NCBI GenBank assembly: GCA_039096225.1
Contig: JBBPEB010000005.1
Span: forward strand, 1,063,501-1,127,500
Origin: Blastocystis sp. Blastoise
Taxonomy: Eukaryota; Sar; Bigyra; Opalinata; Blastocystidae
Direction: 5' to 3'
DNA: 64,000 nt
Below the pieces are notes generated by a model that was not told where the DNA came from, did not search any database, and saw nothing but the letters and a program-made list of their open reading frames with translations. This document shows, piece after piece, positions 1 to 21,604 of this stretch. The position numbers were made by a program, and so were the translations under genes. Every line of letters begins with the position of its first letter. Positions within the stretch are counted from its first letter, which is position 1.

Positions 1-489
1 TGGAGAACCAGTTGTGGCCGTAAAACCGTCCCTGGTAACTGGATTATTGCACTTTGTGATAATGGATTATTTATGATTGATTATATTACTAGAAATGTTC
101 AAGAAGTCACGGTCTCTGTGTATATATACTATTATTTATATTTATATTATTTATATTCATATATTCATATACTTTTATTTATGTATCTATTCTTTAGGTA
201 TTTATATACTATTATTCATGTATGTATTTATATATATAGTCATTTAAATGGAAATAAACCGTTATGTGTTGAACCCATCAGTGATCAGATTCTCGCTATC
301 GGTAGTTCCGCGGGAATCTTGCTTTATAATGCAGTAGCCAATAAAGTCATGAATGTTATTCCTCATAAGAATGTTACTACAATTCTATCTCTTCCTCCTC
401 CTCCACAAAATGCTATTGTATATATATATAGTTACTATTCTATTTATATTTATTATATATTAATATTATTTTCTCTTTCTTTTATATTC

Positions 490-558
<69 letters not shown>

Positions 559-1585
559 GTTGTTATACTATAATAATAATAATACTATATGTCTATCTAT
601 ATATAATATCTTCTTTTATTCCTCCCCTTCCTAGCCTCGTCCCCCCTACCGAGACCGTCTTCGATTCCTCTCCTTTGATGATAATGGCTACGGTTGTTAC
701 TGGTGTATCGACGATCTTCCTCAATTCGGTATTGAAAGTGAATATAAACCAACCTATTTTATTGGAAACAATGAAATGCATAATGGTATATATATATATT
801 ATATTGTTATATATACTATTATTAATTTGATTTTATAATTATATATACTATTATCAATTTGATTTTTATAATTCAATAAAATTAGATATTAAAAATATTT
901 TTTTTTAGACAAATATATATTTATTCAATAGTTTTTTTTTAATAATCTTATGATTTCATTCTTTGACTATTATATATATATATATAGGTCGTATATTAAG
1001 TGTTGATTATGATATGGATAGCGGTATGTTATATTCCCTTGGAAATGATGGGACTGTCTCTTCTTGGAATCTCTATCCTAAATCGTATATTCCCGCGGAA
1101 AAGAAAGATCGTTCCTTAACTGCCTTTGGAATCAATGAATGTATTCCCGTGGTTAATTCATATACCTATCAAGATACATTTAAAATGACTTCTATTACTT
1201 GTCCTCTTATTGGAGTGTTACCAGAGATCTATATACCTTGTATTGATGGAGTATATTTATTATATTTATTATATTTATTATATTTATTATATTTATTTTA
1301 TTTATTTTATTTATTTATTTTATTTTATTTTATAGTATTCTATTTATAATATTAATTATATTTTTAAATATATTATTTTTTTTAATTCTTATTCTTTAAT
1401 ATATTTATTAATATTTCAATATATATATAGTCTGGTAAAATTCGTTTAATCAATACAAAGGATAAGACTGAAGAAACAAAACAAAATAAAGTTAATGTTT
1501 TATGTGATACACGTGCTTCTAAACCGAATCTTCCAATCAAATCAAAAGTTACAATGTTAAAACGACAAGATACAAATAACTCTGT

Positions 1586-1637
<52 letters not shown>

Positions 1638-2224
1638 ATCATTATTATTTCCTATCCATTATTATTCATATAATATATATATAGATTGCTTGTAGTACAA
1701 GTTGTGGTATAATAGTATTTACTCTTTCTTTCCCTACGTCTCCTTCCCTCCTTCTTTTCCCGCCATCTTATAGTAAACAGGATAATTCTAGTCCTATTAC
1801 TATTATTACTGCAGAAAAACAAAATATTGGTATCTATATATATATTTTGATTCATTATATATGTTATAATATTATATATTAATATTTAATAATATTGATT
1901 ATTCTTATATATTAATATTTATTATATCTATTAATCTATACTATATATTTATATCTTTCTTTCTCTCTCTAGTGACTCGATCTGTATCAATAAAAGAAGA
2001 ATCAGTTGAAGACGGTCACCGCTCGTATCCCATCGCCTCTTTGGCCGCCGCCAAGAATCTGAATATTGCTGAAAAAAGTGCTTTAGAAAAACCTCAATTC
2101 TATTTATCCTTTGATGAGAAGAGAGTATGTATATATTATTCAAAAACAAAAGCTTATAAGATATGTAATATTACTATGAATAATGGTATTCCTGAATTAA
2201 CTATGATCCATAATGGTATATATA

Positions 2225-2299
<75 letters not shown>

Positions 2300-4525
2300 G
2301 GTAAATGTTTATCTTTTGCTTGGTCTATTCAGAGTTCTCAATTCGCTATATTAACACCACCCGCTAAGGGAACCCCTACTCATGTGGAATTCTTCGTATA
2401 TATATATATATTATTATTATTATTGTTTCTTAAACTATTACTCTTATCATCATCATTTATAATAATAATAATAATATATAGAATGAAGGTCAGGATGGAA
2501 AATTTGTTTCCAAGTCTATATATATAAATACAGAGAGTGAGCCCTTTGCTTTATATTCTGGTCCTCTTCTTACTATCTGTGTAAGACCTACAAATACAGA
2601 AAAGAAGATTCATCGTTTACAAACATCTCATTCTATCTTTTATTCATGGGAATTACATGAACCTAAAATTGAAGGTACAGAAGTAACTCCTTCTTCTCCT
2701 ACTCCTATTGGATCTCCTACTCTTCCTACACCAGGTACGGCTATCCCCGGAGTTACACCGACAACTCCCGCGGGACCCGTTGTTGGTGGCGGTACTCCTA
2801 TACCAGGAATGGAAGGAGCTGCTGCACCTGCTAAAGTTAAAAATACATTACCCTATATAAAGGCAGTTGGAAACCGTTTACCTAGTCCGTTAAATGTCAT
2901 TTGGTCTGCAGATCTTAAATATATGGCTATGATTTATAAAGATAAAACTGCTTTGTATATTATTATTATTATATATTAGTATATGTAATATATTATTATT
3001 ATTATATATTATTATATGTAATATATTATATTATTATTATATATAGATTTATGAGTGAACCGAATATTCATTTATTATCTACTCTTCCTTTCTCTGCTAT
3101 ATCTATTTATTGGTATTTCAACACTGTTTTCCTTACTACTGCTAATTCTATATATATTGGATTTATATCAAAAGATAATAGTATTTCTTCTTTCGTACTT
3201 TCTACCCGATCTGTGTCTCAAATCAACCAATTAAATCTCTCTGAATTGTACACTCCCCCCAATATGAGCCAATCAACTTGTCCTCTTCGTCCCCCTATCC
3301 AATTAATGCCATCTTCTCCTTTATATATATTAGGTATAGAAAAAGGTCATTTATTAGTTACTACTCCTTCTAAAGAAGTTTGTTTATTCCCTTTGGATCA
3401 CCCTTCGTTACGTATATATATGCTACTTGGATGCAATAATATTAATATGTGCATGAAATGGGCTGAAAAACTTGATGAAAAACAACACGATAGCTTAGCT
3501 GTCTTATTACAGGTATAGATATTTATTGTTTTTTAATTATTTATTTTTTTTTTTATTATTTTAATTTTTTATTGTTTATTATTTATTGTTTATTAATATT
3601 GTTTATAGTATTGTTTATTAATATTGTTATTTCAGTAGATAAATGAATATATATATATATATAGCAATATGGTTATTTAGATGAGTGTTTGAAGTTAAAG
3701 GGTTTATCTCCCTCCCTTCGTCTTACTTTACAGTTGAATAAGGAGGACATACATAGTATTATTGGGTATATTAAGAAGAAGGACTTGAAGGCTTTTGATG
3801 ATAGTGATGCTATTCAAATTGATACCAAATTAACACCTGTTGAACCGTTAAGTGGATTACGTCGTGCGGGCGTTTTATTGGCTAAAAAGGATAAGAAGAA
3901 CGAATTAAAAGCACTTATCCAAATGTGTCTTGAAGATGGTATATATATATTATGTTTATATTATATTTATAGTTAATAAATACTATATAAATAATATTAA
4001 CCATATTTAATAATATATATAATTAATAATAATAATAATATATATATATATATAGATCGTTTAGATGATGCTATATTCTTAGCTTCCTTCTTATATTCAA
4101 CTGAACCCTCTCTTCTGACTGATCTACTTAAACAAGCTGAAAGATTCAATGGTATATATATAATCATAATCATAATAATAATCATCATAATAATCATAAT
4201 AATAATAATAATTATAATTATATATATAGAGGCTTCTTTGGCTTGTCAAGTAAATATGAAATTAAAGAAGGAATTAGCTACAACAGAACAATTATGGAAT
4301 ACTCAATTAGATGATTTAGGTAAGAAATATAGTTATTTAAGTGGCATTCAGATAGAGAGTAGTGTTAAGGAAGATAAGACAGAGAAGAAGAAGAAGAGAC
4401 AAACCGGTCGTGGTGCTGCAGGAGAAAGTAAGAAATCCGCTGAGTCAGGTACTGGTACTGAAGAGAAAAAGGAGGGAAAAGAAGGAGGAAGAGCTGGAAG
4501 AAGAAGAAGAGAACGTAAACGATAA
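1..4525 (+). CDS. Divergent coatomer alpha/beta'-like WD40 plus solenoid protein (5' end outside window)
   Basis: The gene enters from the left edge, so it is partial. Spliced exons read as WD40-type strands first (GNWIIALCDNGLFMIDY; YSLGNDGTVSSWNLYP). A region like the coatomer WD-associated domain follows (GKCLSFAWSIQSSQFAI; NVIWSADLKYMAMIYKDK; PLYILGIEKGHLLV). Next comes a helical solenoid (YMLLGCNNINMCMKWAEKL; LLQQYGYLDECLKLKGLSP; DDRLDDAIFLASFLYS). The order and wording resemble beta'-COP and alpha-COP, which form the outer cage of COPI vesicles. The tail is Lys/Arg-rich and ends in RRRRERKR before TAA at 4523-4525. A Pro/Gly/Thr-rich stretch (about 2690-2840) is an insert. At least ten introns are visible, mostly of the form gtatata...tatatag. 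The family assignment is inference from pattern similarity; another WD40-solenoid coat or IFT protein is possible. A zeta-COP gene lies 4.5 kb downstream. Confidence 0.5.
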
Positions 4526-5337
4526 ACTATTTATATATTTAAATATTATTTATATATAATTATATAGTTTGTTTTATTAAGGATATTATATAGTATTTAT
4601 AAATTATAACATTTCTTTCTTTTTTATTTGTATAAATCATTTTTATGTGATTCTTTTTCATTGTTAACAACAAATCTATATATATATATATATAGATTTC
4701 TATCACTTTTTTCTTTTACATTTTGCTTATTCTGTTCTATTCTGGAATACATATATATACATATACATGTGTTTATATATATATATATACATTATAAATA
4801 CTTTGCAGTTTATATTGTTATATATATTAATGATTAGTTTGTTATTTTCATTCATTCAATTTTATTATATATATGTTTGTTTTACTTATTATATATTTAA
4901 AAAAAGAGTATATATATGTGTTTATAATGTTATATATTTATATATATATGTATATATATATTTTACTAGTCATTTTTTTTTCTTTTATTGTATTCTATTG
5001 TATTTTATAATTAAACAATAAACTCATTATTGGCATTATCATTTGTTTTATAAATATATTGTCTTTATAATAATTACTTGTTTTGAATGGTTCTTATTAT
5101 ATATATATGAGTAGTTTATATACTATTGTATATTCTTTGAGTTATATTTAAATGTGATATATATATAGTGAAGACTATAATTTCTATTACATATTGGAAA
5201 AAGAATATTCAGAATCATTTTGTATTTTCTTTTTAAAAATGTATTAAAATTAGTGTGTAATGATAATAAAGAATTATAATTTTAAAAAGCTACTATTTAT
5301 AAACAAAAATATAATGAGTTTATATATATATATGTAT
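4526..5337. other. AT-rich intergenic region between convergent genes
   Basis: Poly-T/poly-A and (TA)n tracts lie between the coatomer-like stop and the INTS9 stop. Open frames here are Ile/Tyr/Phe runs without conserved sequence. No gene or RNA is seen. Confidence 0.6.
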
Positions 5338-8613
<3,276 letters not shown>

Positions 8614-8985
8614 GTCTTCAGTGAAATCAATACATACAAAATATATATGATTTGGTCAATAAATGAAATAGTTATTTTAAAACAATATTTATGAAATTTT
8701 TTTTATTTAGGAACCCAGTTATACGAGTGTTGAGGACTTTTTGTCGGCATTCAAAAATGTGTGTTTTACATATTTACGGGAATAATATTGCATATTTTAT
8801 TTTTTCTGATTGAGGCATGCTAACACAGAATATATACTAGGAATTAAGGAATAGACATGAGAATTGCAGAAATTTTAGAATCACGGTTATTTATAAATAT
8901 AAAGGGATATTTTAAATAAAATATCTTGAAACATGGGAAAAAATATTTTTTGATTTATTTGTTTTAGAAAAGAGTGATATCAACT
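8614..8985. promoter_or_regulatory. Divergent INTS9 / zeta-COP intergenic spacer
   Basis: This 372-bp AT-rich spacer lies between two outward-facing start codons and must hold both core promoters. No specific element can be assigned. Confidence 0.45.
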
Positions 8986-9917
8986 ATGGGTGTATGTTTA
9001 ATAGTGACTATATATGCTATTTATTATAGTACCCTAAAAATATGAAATTAATACATGGTATTGTTATCATGGATGATGAAGGTAGAGTTATTGTAAAGAA
9101 CTATTACTCTGATGAATTCAAGACAAAATCTGCTCAAGATGCCTTTGAGAAACGTCTCTTTGATAAATTTCATAATGGTGCATCAAAAGTTGAAGGTATC
9201 TATGTTATTTAAAATTATTTTGATATTTAACTCAGTTCTTATATTTTTATTTAACGTTATTTTATATTGGATTTAATTAATATATATAGTTTCTTTGGGA
9301 TTATTAGATAAATATATTATTCTTTCCAGAGCAGGAGCTGATATTACTATTTTCTTCCTTATTCCTGATAATCAAAATGAATTAATTGGCGTCGAAGCTT
9401 TAGATGGTTTTTATGAGGCTTTAAATATCTGCTTTAAGTATTTATATTATTATTATTCTGTTTTAATTATTTATAATTATGTTTTAAGTATTTATATTAT
9501 TATTATGTAATAAATAATTTTTTTTTGTTATAAATATTTATTTTTTTTGTTATAAGAATTTATTATTATGTTTTAAGTACTTATTATTATATTATAAGAA
9601 TATATTATTGTTATTATGTTATAACTATTTATTATTATTATTATGTTATAAGAATTTATTATTGTTATTATGTTTTAACTATTTACCTTAAATATATTCT
9701 TTATAAATTATATATATATATATATATATAGAGATAAGGTAGATAGAGCTGAATTATTAAAGCATATTCCTTATGTATATCTAGTCATGGATGAATTATG
9801 TGATAATGGGTATATATATATATACAATAATAGGACTATTAATATTATATATATAGTGTATTATGTGAAACCGATGCTGGTATTATTAATAAGAGAGTTG
9901 AAATGAAAGATAATTAA
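8986..9917 (+). CDS. COPZ: Coatomer subunit zeta
   Basis: Zeta-COP is the small longin-fold subunit of the COPI F-subcomplex in retrograde Golgi-ER vesicles. The exon model is 8986-8991, 9030-9195, 9290-9437, 9732-9809 and 9857-9917. It totals 459 nt, divisible by three, and codes for 152 residues. The first exon is only ATG GGT before a GTATGT donor. Family landmarks in order are HGIVIMDDEGRVIVKNYY, AFEKRLFDKFH, ITIFFLIPDNQNELIGVEAL, HIPYVYLVMDEL and CDNGVLCETDAGIINKRVEM. The protein stops soon after the VHRV-equivalent strand, so it lacks the last 20 or so residues of animal zeta-COP, a tail that varies in the family. Introns have canonical GT...AG limits, and intron 4 ends in pure (TA)n. 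Confidence 0.93.
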
Positions 9918-10275
9918 ATGATTTTATTATTTTATTTCTATATTTTTATTATATTATTATATTTTATTCTTATTTTTCATGTTTTATTATACTCCAATTT
10001 ATGCATTTGTGATTTAATGTTGTAAATATTTATAATAATATATTTTGTATTTAATAAAATATACAGAATATATATTAATTTTCTTTTTAATAATGTCAAA
10101 AATAAATTAATGTATAGAAAAAAAATAAACAAAAAAGTATTCTTTCAAAAAAAATTACATTAAAAATGAATATAAAAATAGAATGGAGTTTTAAAGACAA
10201 AATAATTGAAATCTATATATAGAAACAATATATTCTTAGAAAAGAATAAATAAAAATAGTATAAATATATATAGT
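9918..10275. other. Intergenic region between convergent genes
   Basis: AT-rich 3' flanks of zeta-COP and PSMD7. Poly-A runs are present. No gene is seen. Confidence 0.6.
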
Positions 10276-10513
10276 TTAATCTAAATTAGATTCATAACTT
10301 TCCAATATTAATTCGTTAGTTATAGAATCCATCGAATCAGATCGCTCCTTCTTTTGAGGAACTTCTTCAATCTTCTTTGTAATTTGTTCTTCTTTCTTTT
10401 TTAATAAATCATATATAGGCATCATAGAACGGATTATTGTAGATAAATATAATATCTATATATTTATTATTATTATAATATAAATATAAATATAAATATA
10501 AATATAAATATAA

Positions 10514-10544
<31 letters not shown>

Positions 10545-11091
10545 TACGGCATAAAACTCATTTGTTTTGGAAATAAGTGCATCTGATAATGATTCTATCT
10601 ATATTAATAATAATAATAATATATCTATATTATAATATATATAATAATAATGATGATAATATATATCTATATCTATATCTATATCTATATCTATATAATA
10701 ATAATAATATATATATATACTTGAAGATTTGGTAATAAATTCATGATATTTTGTATTTCATTAATAATATCGATATTATAATGACTCATGTCATTACTGA
10801 CGTCATCAAGATACTGTGATATTATATATAAACGATCACATAAACCTTTTAATGCAATAATCTTATCATGTATCTATATAATATTATATATTATTATTAT
10901 TATATATATACTATATATTATATCATTAAAAATAAAACTATATATATATATATAGAATACTTGTTCCGATAGAGAAGTTAGTGTAGTATTATTAATCCCT
11001 TTAAGCATATATTCAACACCTACTTCTTCTACAGGTAAGGATTCAATAGATACATTTAAATGACGAAACACTCTCTGCTTATCTTTACCAT

Positions 11092-11126
<35 letters not shown>

Positions 11127-11795
11127 GAGATATATTCTTTTGATATTTATTACAATAATAATTGTTATATATATATATAATACCTTAGTAGCTAATTCTT
11201 CGCTAATAAAAGCTTTAGCAGGTAAGTCACCAACATCATTATCAATATCAATAGTAACAAAAACCTATATAATAAATAGTATAATAATTATTATATTATA
11301 TACATAATAGTAATAATAAATATAATAATAATAATAACAATAATAAACATATACATAATAACAATAAACACAAACAGAATAAACATAATAATATAATATA
11401 TACAGGATTTGGTGTATAAGCATGAAGCATGGCGTCTATTTCTAAATCTAAAGGTAAAGCTTTAGGATTTGAACTGTAAAAACCGACAACTTTTTCCGTG
11501 ACATTAACTCTAGTCATTAATTCTTTCATTTTTTCAAGATAATCAAAATCGATATACCAAACACCTTGTTGTGAGTCTTCATCAAAAGGAACTATACATA
11601 TAAAAAGAATTAAGAAAATCAACAATAATATAAAATACCAGCAAAGGAAGAAGTACAGTCAACTACACCATTCTTGATACTTCCAAGTAAAATACCAACA
11701 ACACGATGATTTGATATTTTACTTAAACGAACGATGTGATCTGTAGCACTTAATAAAACTAAGGGGTGAACAATAACGGATTCAATCTTCTCCAT
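10276..11795 (-). CDS. PSMD7: 26S proteasome regulatory subunit Rpn8/PSMD7 (MPN domain)
   Basis: Rpn8 is the non-catalytic MPN partner of Rpn11 in the proteasome lid. The protein starts [20 protein letters not shown] (ATG 11793-11795) and continues [59 protein letters not shown] and YTPNPVFVTID. Further on are [12 protein letters not shown] and [21 protein letters not shown], all in the human PSMD7 order. The His residues of the JAMM metal site are absent (GFYSSNP), as expected for Rpn8 and unlike Rpn11. The C-terminus is acidic and Lys-rich and ends SYESNLD before TAA (10276-10278). Several introns are (TA)n or (ATAAAT)n rich. It is divergent to the CEP164-like gene, with 300 bp between starts. 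Confidence 0.95.
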
Positions 11796-12095
11796 AAGAA
11801 ATATTTAATATATATCTAACAATTATTATAGGGATTTGATACAAGTCAATAATATAAAAAGAAGTTTAGAAATTAAGAAAAAATGAAATTCCCTTAAGAA
11901 TATGAATAAAACTAGAGACTATTTATGAAAACTTACGATTATCGCTTATTGACTTCACTTGATACAAAAACTCGGTTTTTATTATAAACAGTATCCCATC
12001 CAACAATTGTTCATATTATTTAAATAATGCCATATTCTATGCATTTGAGTTTCTTCAAAATAAATAATATATAAAAGTCGAATCATTCAAGATAA

Positions 12096-13360
12096 ATGTC
12101 ACTTGATTCACAGCAATTTGATGACTTTATTGTTCTTGATGAGGATTATGAGCATGAATATGAACCTAATGATGAAGAAATACTAAAAGAAGCAGAATGG
12201 ATAGGAATACAACCAAAACTTGAGCCACAACTTCTTTGGATAGCCAAAGATGCTTTGAAAGTATTTTATAGATATATAGATACTTACTAGAGAAATTCTG
12301 TAGGCTCCATTACCAGAACCATGGAAGCCGTGTCAATTAAAAAGCAATGGAGACATATTTTATTTGAATCCAGAGACTGGAGAACGTATGTGGGATCATC
12401 CATGCGACACATACTTCAAACATTTATATATGACATTAAAAAATAAAAATAACAAAACTGAAGATAAACCTGTATTTTTCATGTTTTTTTTAGTGTCTTT
12501 TAATAAATGTTTATATATATATATCTTTTTATATTATTAGAATCATCGAACACCAAATTCTCAAGTTTATACTCATTGTATGTTATTCTATATATATATA
12601 AATATATATATATAGTAAATCATACATATGATCTTGGGCAGTCTTCTACTACTCCTTCTAATGTATATAGTATAGTTATATATATAGATATAGTGTTTAT
12701 ATTATATTATGTATATTAATAGTTATATATATAGATATAGTGTTTATATTATATTATGTATATTAATAATTATATATATAGATATATAGTATTTATTTAT
12801 TATATTATGTATATTAATGATTATATATATAGATATATAGTATCTATTTATTATATTATGTATATTAATGATTATACATATATATAGACAAGACCCATGC
12901 GATCTTTTTCTTACCACGAAGACATTAAAAAAGATACAAGTGTATATATATATTATTTTTATTGTTGTATATTTTATTATACATAATAATAATTATAAGT
13001 ATAATAATAATTATGATAATAATAAGTATAATACTATATATATATATAGTCCTTTGATGCCTCGTTAGTAATTGATATGCAGTTATTGAAATTATCACAC
13101 GATATTGCTTCTTTAAGAGAAAATGTGCAAAACCACGGTTATAATGATATTGTATGAAGCATACTTATTACTAGTAGAGATATATAAATATATGTTTGTT
13201 TCTATATATAATCCATTCTCCTTCATTCTTTGTTTTATACATATTTCTCTGTTTTTTAGTATGTATATATAAAGATACTATGATCATCATATATATGTAG
13301 GATTCTACATATATATCAAACTCAATAAATAAAATAGATTCAATTGTTCAAAAATGTATT

Positions 13361-13444
<84 letters not shown>

Positions 13445-13516
13445 GACTCCTGAATCTCCATCAAAACACAAAGAAACACAAACCCCACATTCACATGTTT
13501 ATAAACAACAAAATCA

Positions 13517-13599
<83 letters not shown>

Positions 13600-13937
13600 A
13601 AAATAATAAAGTAAATATATATATATATATATTCATATATATCAATAGCCAATGTAATAGTCATTATTTAGTTTTAAAAATTGAACAAAACTCAAATAGA
13701 CTAAAACATATTAATAAGTATATTCCTTTTATTTAACATATATATATATATATATATTATTTTTAAAATAATGATAATGCTTCTATATAAATAATGATAT
13801 ATTATAATATATATATATATATTTCTTCTAGAAAACTTCAATGTGTTAAAGATCAATTTCGTAATAATTTGAGTCATTTGACACTAATCAGAGAAGAACT
13901 TTTGGGGCTTCCTGGAATAAAAAATATCAATAATTAG
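12096..13937 (+). CDS. CEP164: CEP164-like WW-domain protein (centriole distal appendage)
   Basis: CEP164 docks basal bodies to membrane during ciliogenesis. Exon 1 (12096-12260) reads [20 protein letters not shown] and then [20 protein letters not shown]. Exon 2 (12304-12471) reads [20 protein letters not shown] and [13 protein letters not shown]. This is the diagnostic CEP164 N-terminal block and WW domain, with the pattern EPW...YF/YL...MWDHPCD. Later exons add Ser/Thr-rich sequence ([26 protein letters not shown]), a short helix ([18 protein letters not shown]) and a terminal exon ending [10 protein letters not shown] before TAG (13935-13937). The protein is much shorter than the roughly 1,460-residue vertebrate protein and lacks its long coiled coils. 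Two long (TA)n blocks (13362-13440, 13519-13596) sit between the last exons and make that part of the model uncertain. Confidence 0.85.
12674..12869. repeat. Minisatellite in a CEP164-like intron, four 47-51 bp units
   Basis: Units begin at 12674, 12721, 12768 and 12819. Each runs from (A/G)NTTATATATATAGATAT through a TTATATTATGTATATTAAT end. The first two are identical by eye; the later ones carry small insertions. A truncated fifth start follows at 12870. Confidence 0.85.
13362..13440. repeat. Long (TA)n dinucleotide microsatellite
   Basis: About 79 bp of uninterrupted AT dinucleotides in the CEP164-like gene. A second block of similar length lies at 13519-13596. The length parity affects the reading frame, so an assembly slip here would change the gene model. 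Confidence 0.95.
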
Positions 13938-14437
13938 AATTATTATTTGCTTTTATTATTATTCTATGAAAAAATCTAATGAATTCACATTAAATTTCAT
14001 TTTTTTTTTTACAATTCTAGATCTAGTTTCGTATGATATAAACAATTGTTGAATACATTATTTAGTATGGTCATATAAATTATATACCTTTTATTACTTA
14101 TGAATTACTATTGCAAATAATAAATTATATTTTAGATTATTTTATGTAAATAGATTTATATTCATAATTTAAAATCTTTATCGTTGAATAATGTAGTAAA
14201 ATAAAGAAATGAAAAAAATTGAAATATTTTTTACTTGTCTTTTTATAAAACTAGAAAACATTAATACGAACACAAACAAATATATATAAATAATAATACC
14301 ATATATTCATAGAAAAAAGAAAAGAAGAAAAAGAATTATCAAAAATTTAAAATAAGGAGGAATTGTTTGCACTTTATTGAATAGAATAAGCAATCGTTAT
14401 CAATAATTCAAAATAGAATATGTTTTTTAAAATATAA
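13938..14437. other. Intergenic region between convergent genes
   Basis: AT-rich 3' flanks of the CEP164-like and CENP-M-like genes. No coding or RNA signal is seen. Confidence 0.6.
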
Positions 14438-15173
14438 TCACGAATCACTTAAAACGTCATTTTGTTGAATAATGAATTTATATTCTTTTGCTTTTTCCAA
14501 CATCGTTCTGCTAATGTGAAAATTGCTTCTGTTGCTATTTTTTGAGATTGAATATTCTATATATATAAATGATTATTTTGTATAAAAATTAACTAGTATT
14601 TAATATTCATACAATGGATTCACAATAAAAAACATGAAGATATAAGGGTTGTACAATTTCACGTAAATCACTTATAGGAAATGTGAATGATGATGTCTGC
14701 TTACCTAAAATAAATGTGAATGTAGTGGATTAAAACAACATAGAAATATATATAAATATAATATATTCTTACTGTTGAATACAACAACACATATCCTTTG
14801 ATTTAAATAAGAATCAGATAATTGTTGTATGGTGTTTTTAAAGAATTCAAAACTCATTTGATTATCCATAGAAACTAGAATGACGATATATTCAATTCTT
14901 GGTCTATTTGGATTCTCTGGTAATGGATAACTAGTGGATACACGACTAAATTTCATAAAAGAGCAACATATATATATATGATTATTATAAAATACATCTT
15001 ATGCAAGTATTCTGTATCAAAATCAGCAAGAAATTTAATAAAAGGTGTTGACTTGATTAATGTTGCTGTCCCCAAAACCTATATGAATAATAAACCATTA
15101 TTTCTATTATATATACGAGTATATTCAACTCATCATAAGATGGTAACTCATTAAATAAATCAAGGGAAGACAT
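14438..15173 (-). CDS. CENPM: Centromere protein M-like (pseudo-GTPase of the inner kinetochore)
   Basis: CENP-M is a Ras-like fold without GTPase activity. It stabilises the CENP-H/I/K/M assembly of the CCAN at centromeres. Spliced exons read MSSLDLFNELPSYDELNIL (ATG 15171-15173), VLGTATLIKSTPFIKFLAD, then YPLPENPNRPRIEYIVILVS. They continue FEFFKNTIQQLSDSYLNQRI, CVVVFNS, DLREIVQPLYLHVFY, and finally TMLEKAKEYKFIIQQ with stop at 14438-14440. The block LP-x4-NRPRI-x2-IV-x2-V followed by a helix and a hydrophobic strand (RICVVVF) is the characteristic CENP-M segment. The length, about 175 residues, matches the human protein (180). As in animal CENP-M, no P-loop GxxxxGK[ST] or NKxD motif is visible. 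Five short exons are separated by introns of about 40-100 nt. Confidence 0.8.
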
Positions 15174-15248
15174 GTTTATAATATTTTAAAAATATTTTTG
15201 GGAGGAAACATGAATAAAAGCCAAAAAACATAAATTCTACTGTGAATT

Positions 15249-15560
15249 TTAAACTTTTTTTTTCTGAATAGTTATATTGATTCCATTGTTGTATGCTTTA
15301 AATGTGTTTAGCGTGTTTGAAAGATCATAAGATAGCTGATGAGCTATATCTTCTTTGCTATGATGTGTGATGTGAAATATACCATTCTTATAGTTGCTTA
15401 TTTTGTTTGTATTTAACACAATGATTGATATACAAATATCATTTGGGTATCTTTTCACTAATTGTGTAATTCTTCAACAAAGGTTACTCCTAATCAAATT
15501 TGTTTTTATTGGATATATATTATAAATTCTTTACGAAATGTTTTTATTTACTATTTCCAT
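15249..15560 (-). CDS. Small protein of unknown function
   Basis: A two-exon model: exon 1 is 15535-15560 (MEIVNKNIS), exon 2 is 15249-15471 (ITQLVKRYPNDICISIIVLN... to the stop). The intron uses a GTAAAG donor and TTGAAG acceptor. That acceptor is needed because the frame is closed by TGA just upstream of it. The product is about 82 residues with alternating strand-like and helix-like segments (GIFHITHHSKEDIAHQLSYD). I do not recognise the family. It lies just upstream of CENP-M on the same strand. The start exon is weakly supported, and the gene could begin further upstream. Confidence 0.4.
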
Positions 15561-15773
15561 ACTACTGACACCTAATTCACCATAAAAAGCAAAATAAAAA
15601 ATAATTGAGGATCCGAATACTTTTAATTAAACACAAGAATTTGTATAAGTAGAGATATCGGGACATCACTTCCAAAATAAAAACTTTAATCCTAACAAAA
15701 CTATTATTATCATGTCTCTAAAATGATAAAAACAAAAAATTTTCTATTCCTCTTTTTTGTAACATACAATATG

Positions 15774-21571
<5,798 letters not shown>

Positions 21572-21604
<33 letters not shown>

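Noticed and set aside
4628-5021. Two small + strand frames after the coatomer-like gene
   Set aside because: Almost entirely Tyr/Ile/Phe from (TA)n and poly-T. Likely untranslated.
9030-9053. Starting zeta-COP at the internal MKLIHG methionine
   Set aside because: The two-codon first exon with a perfect GTATGT donor gives a start (MGYPKN) closer to the family N-terminus and keeps the frame.
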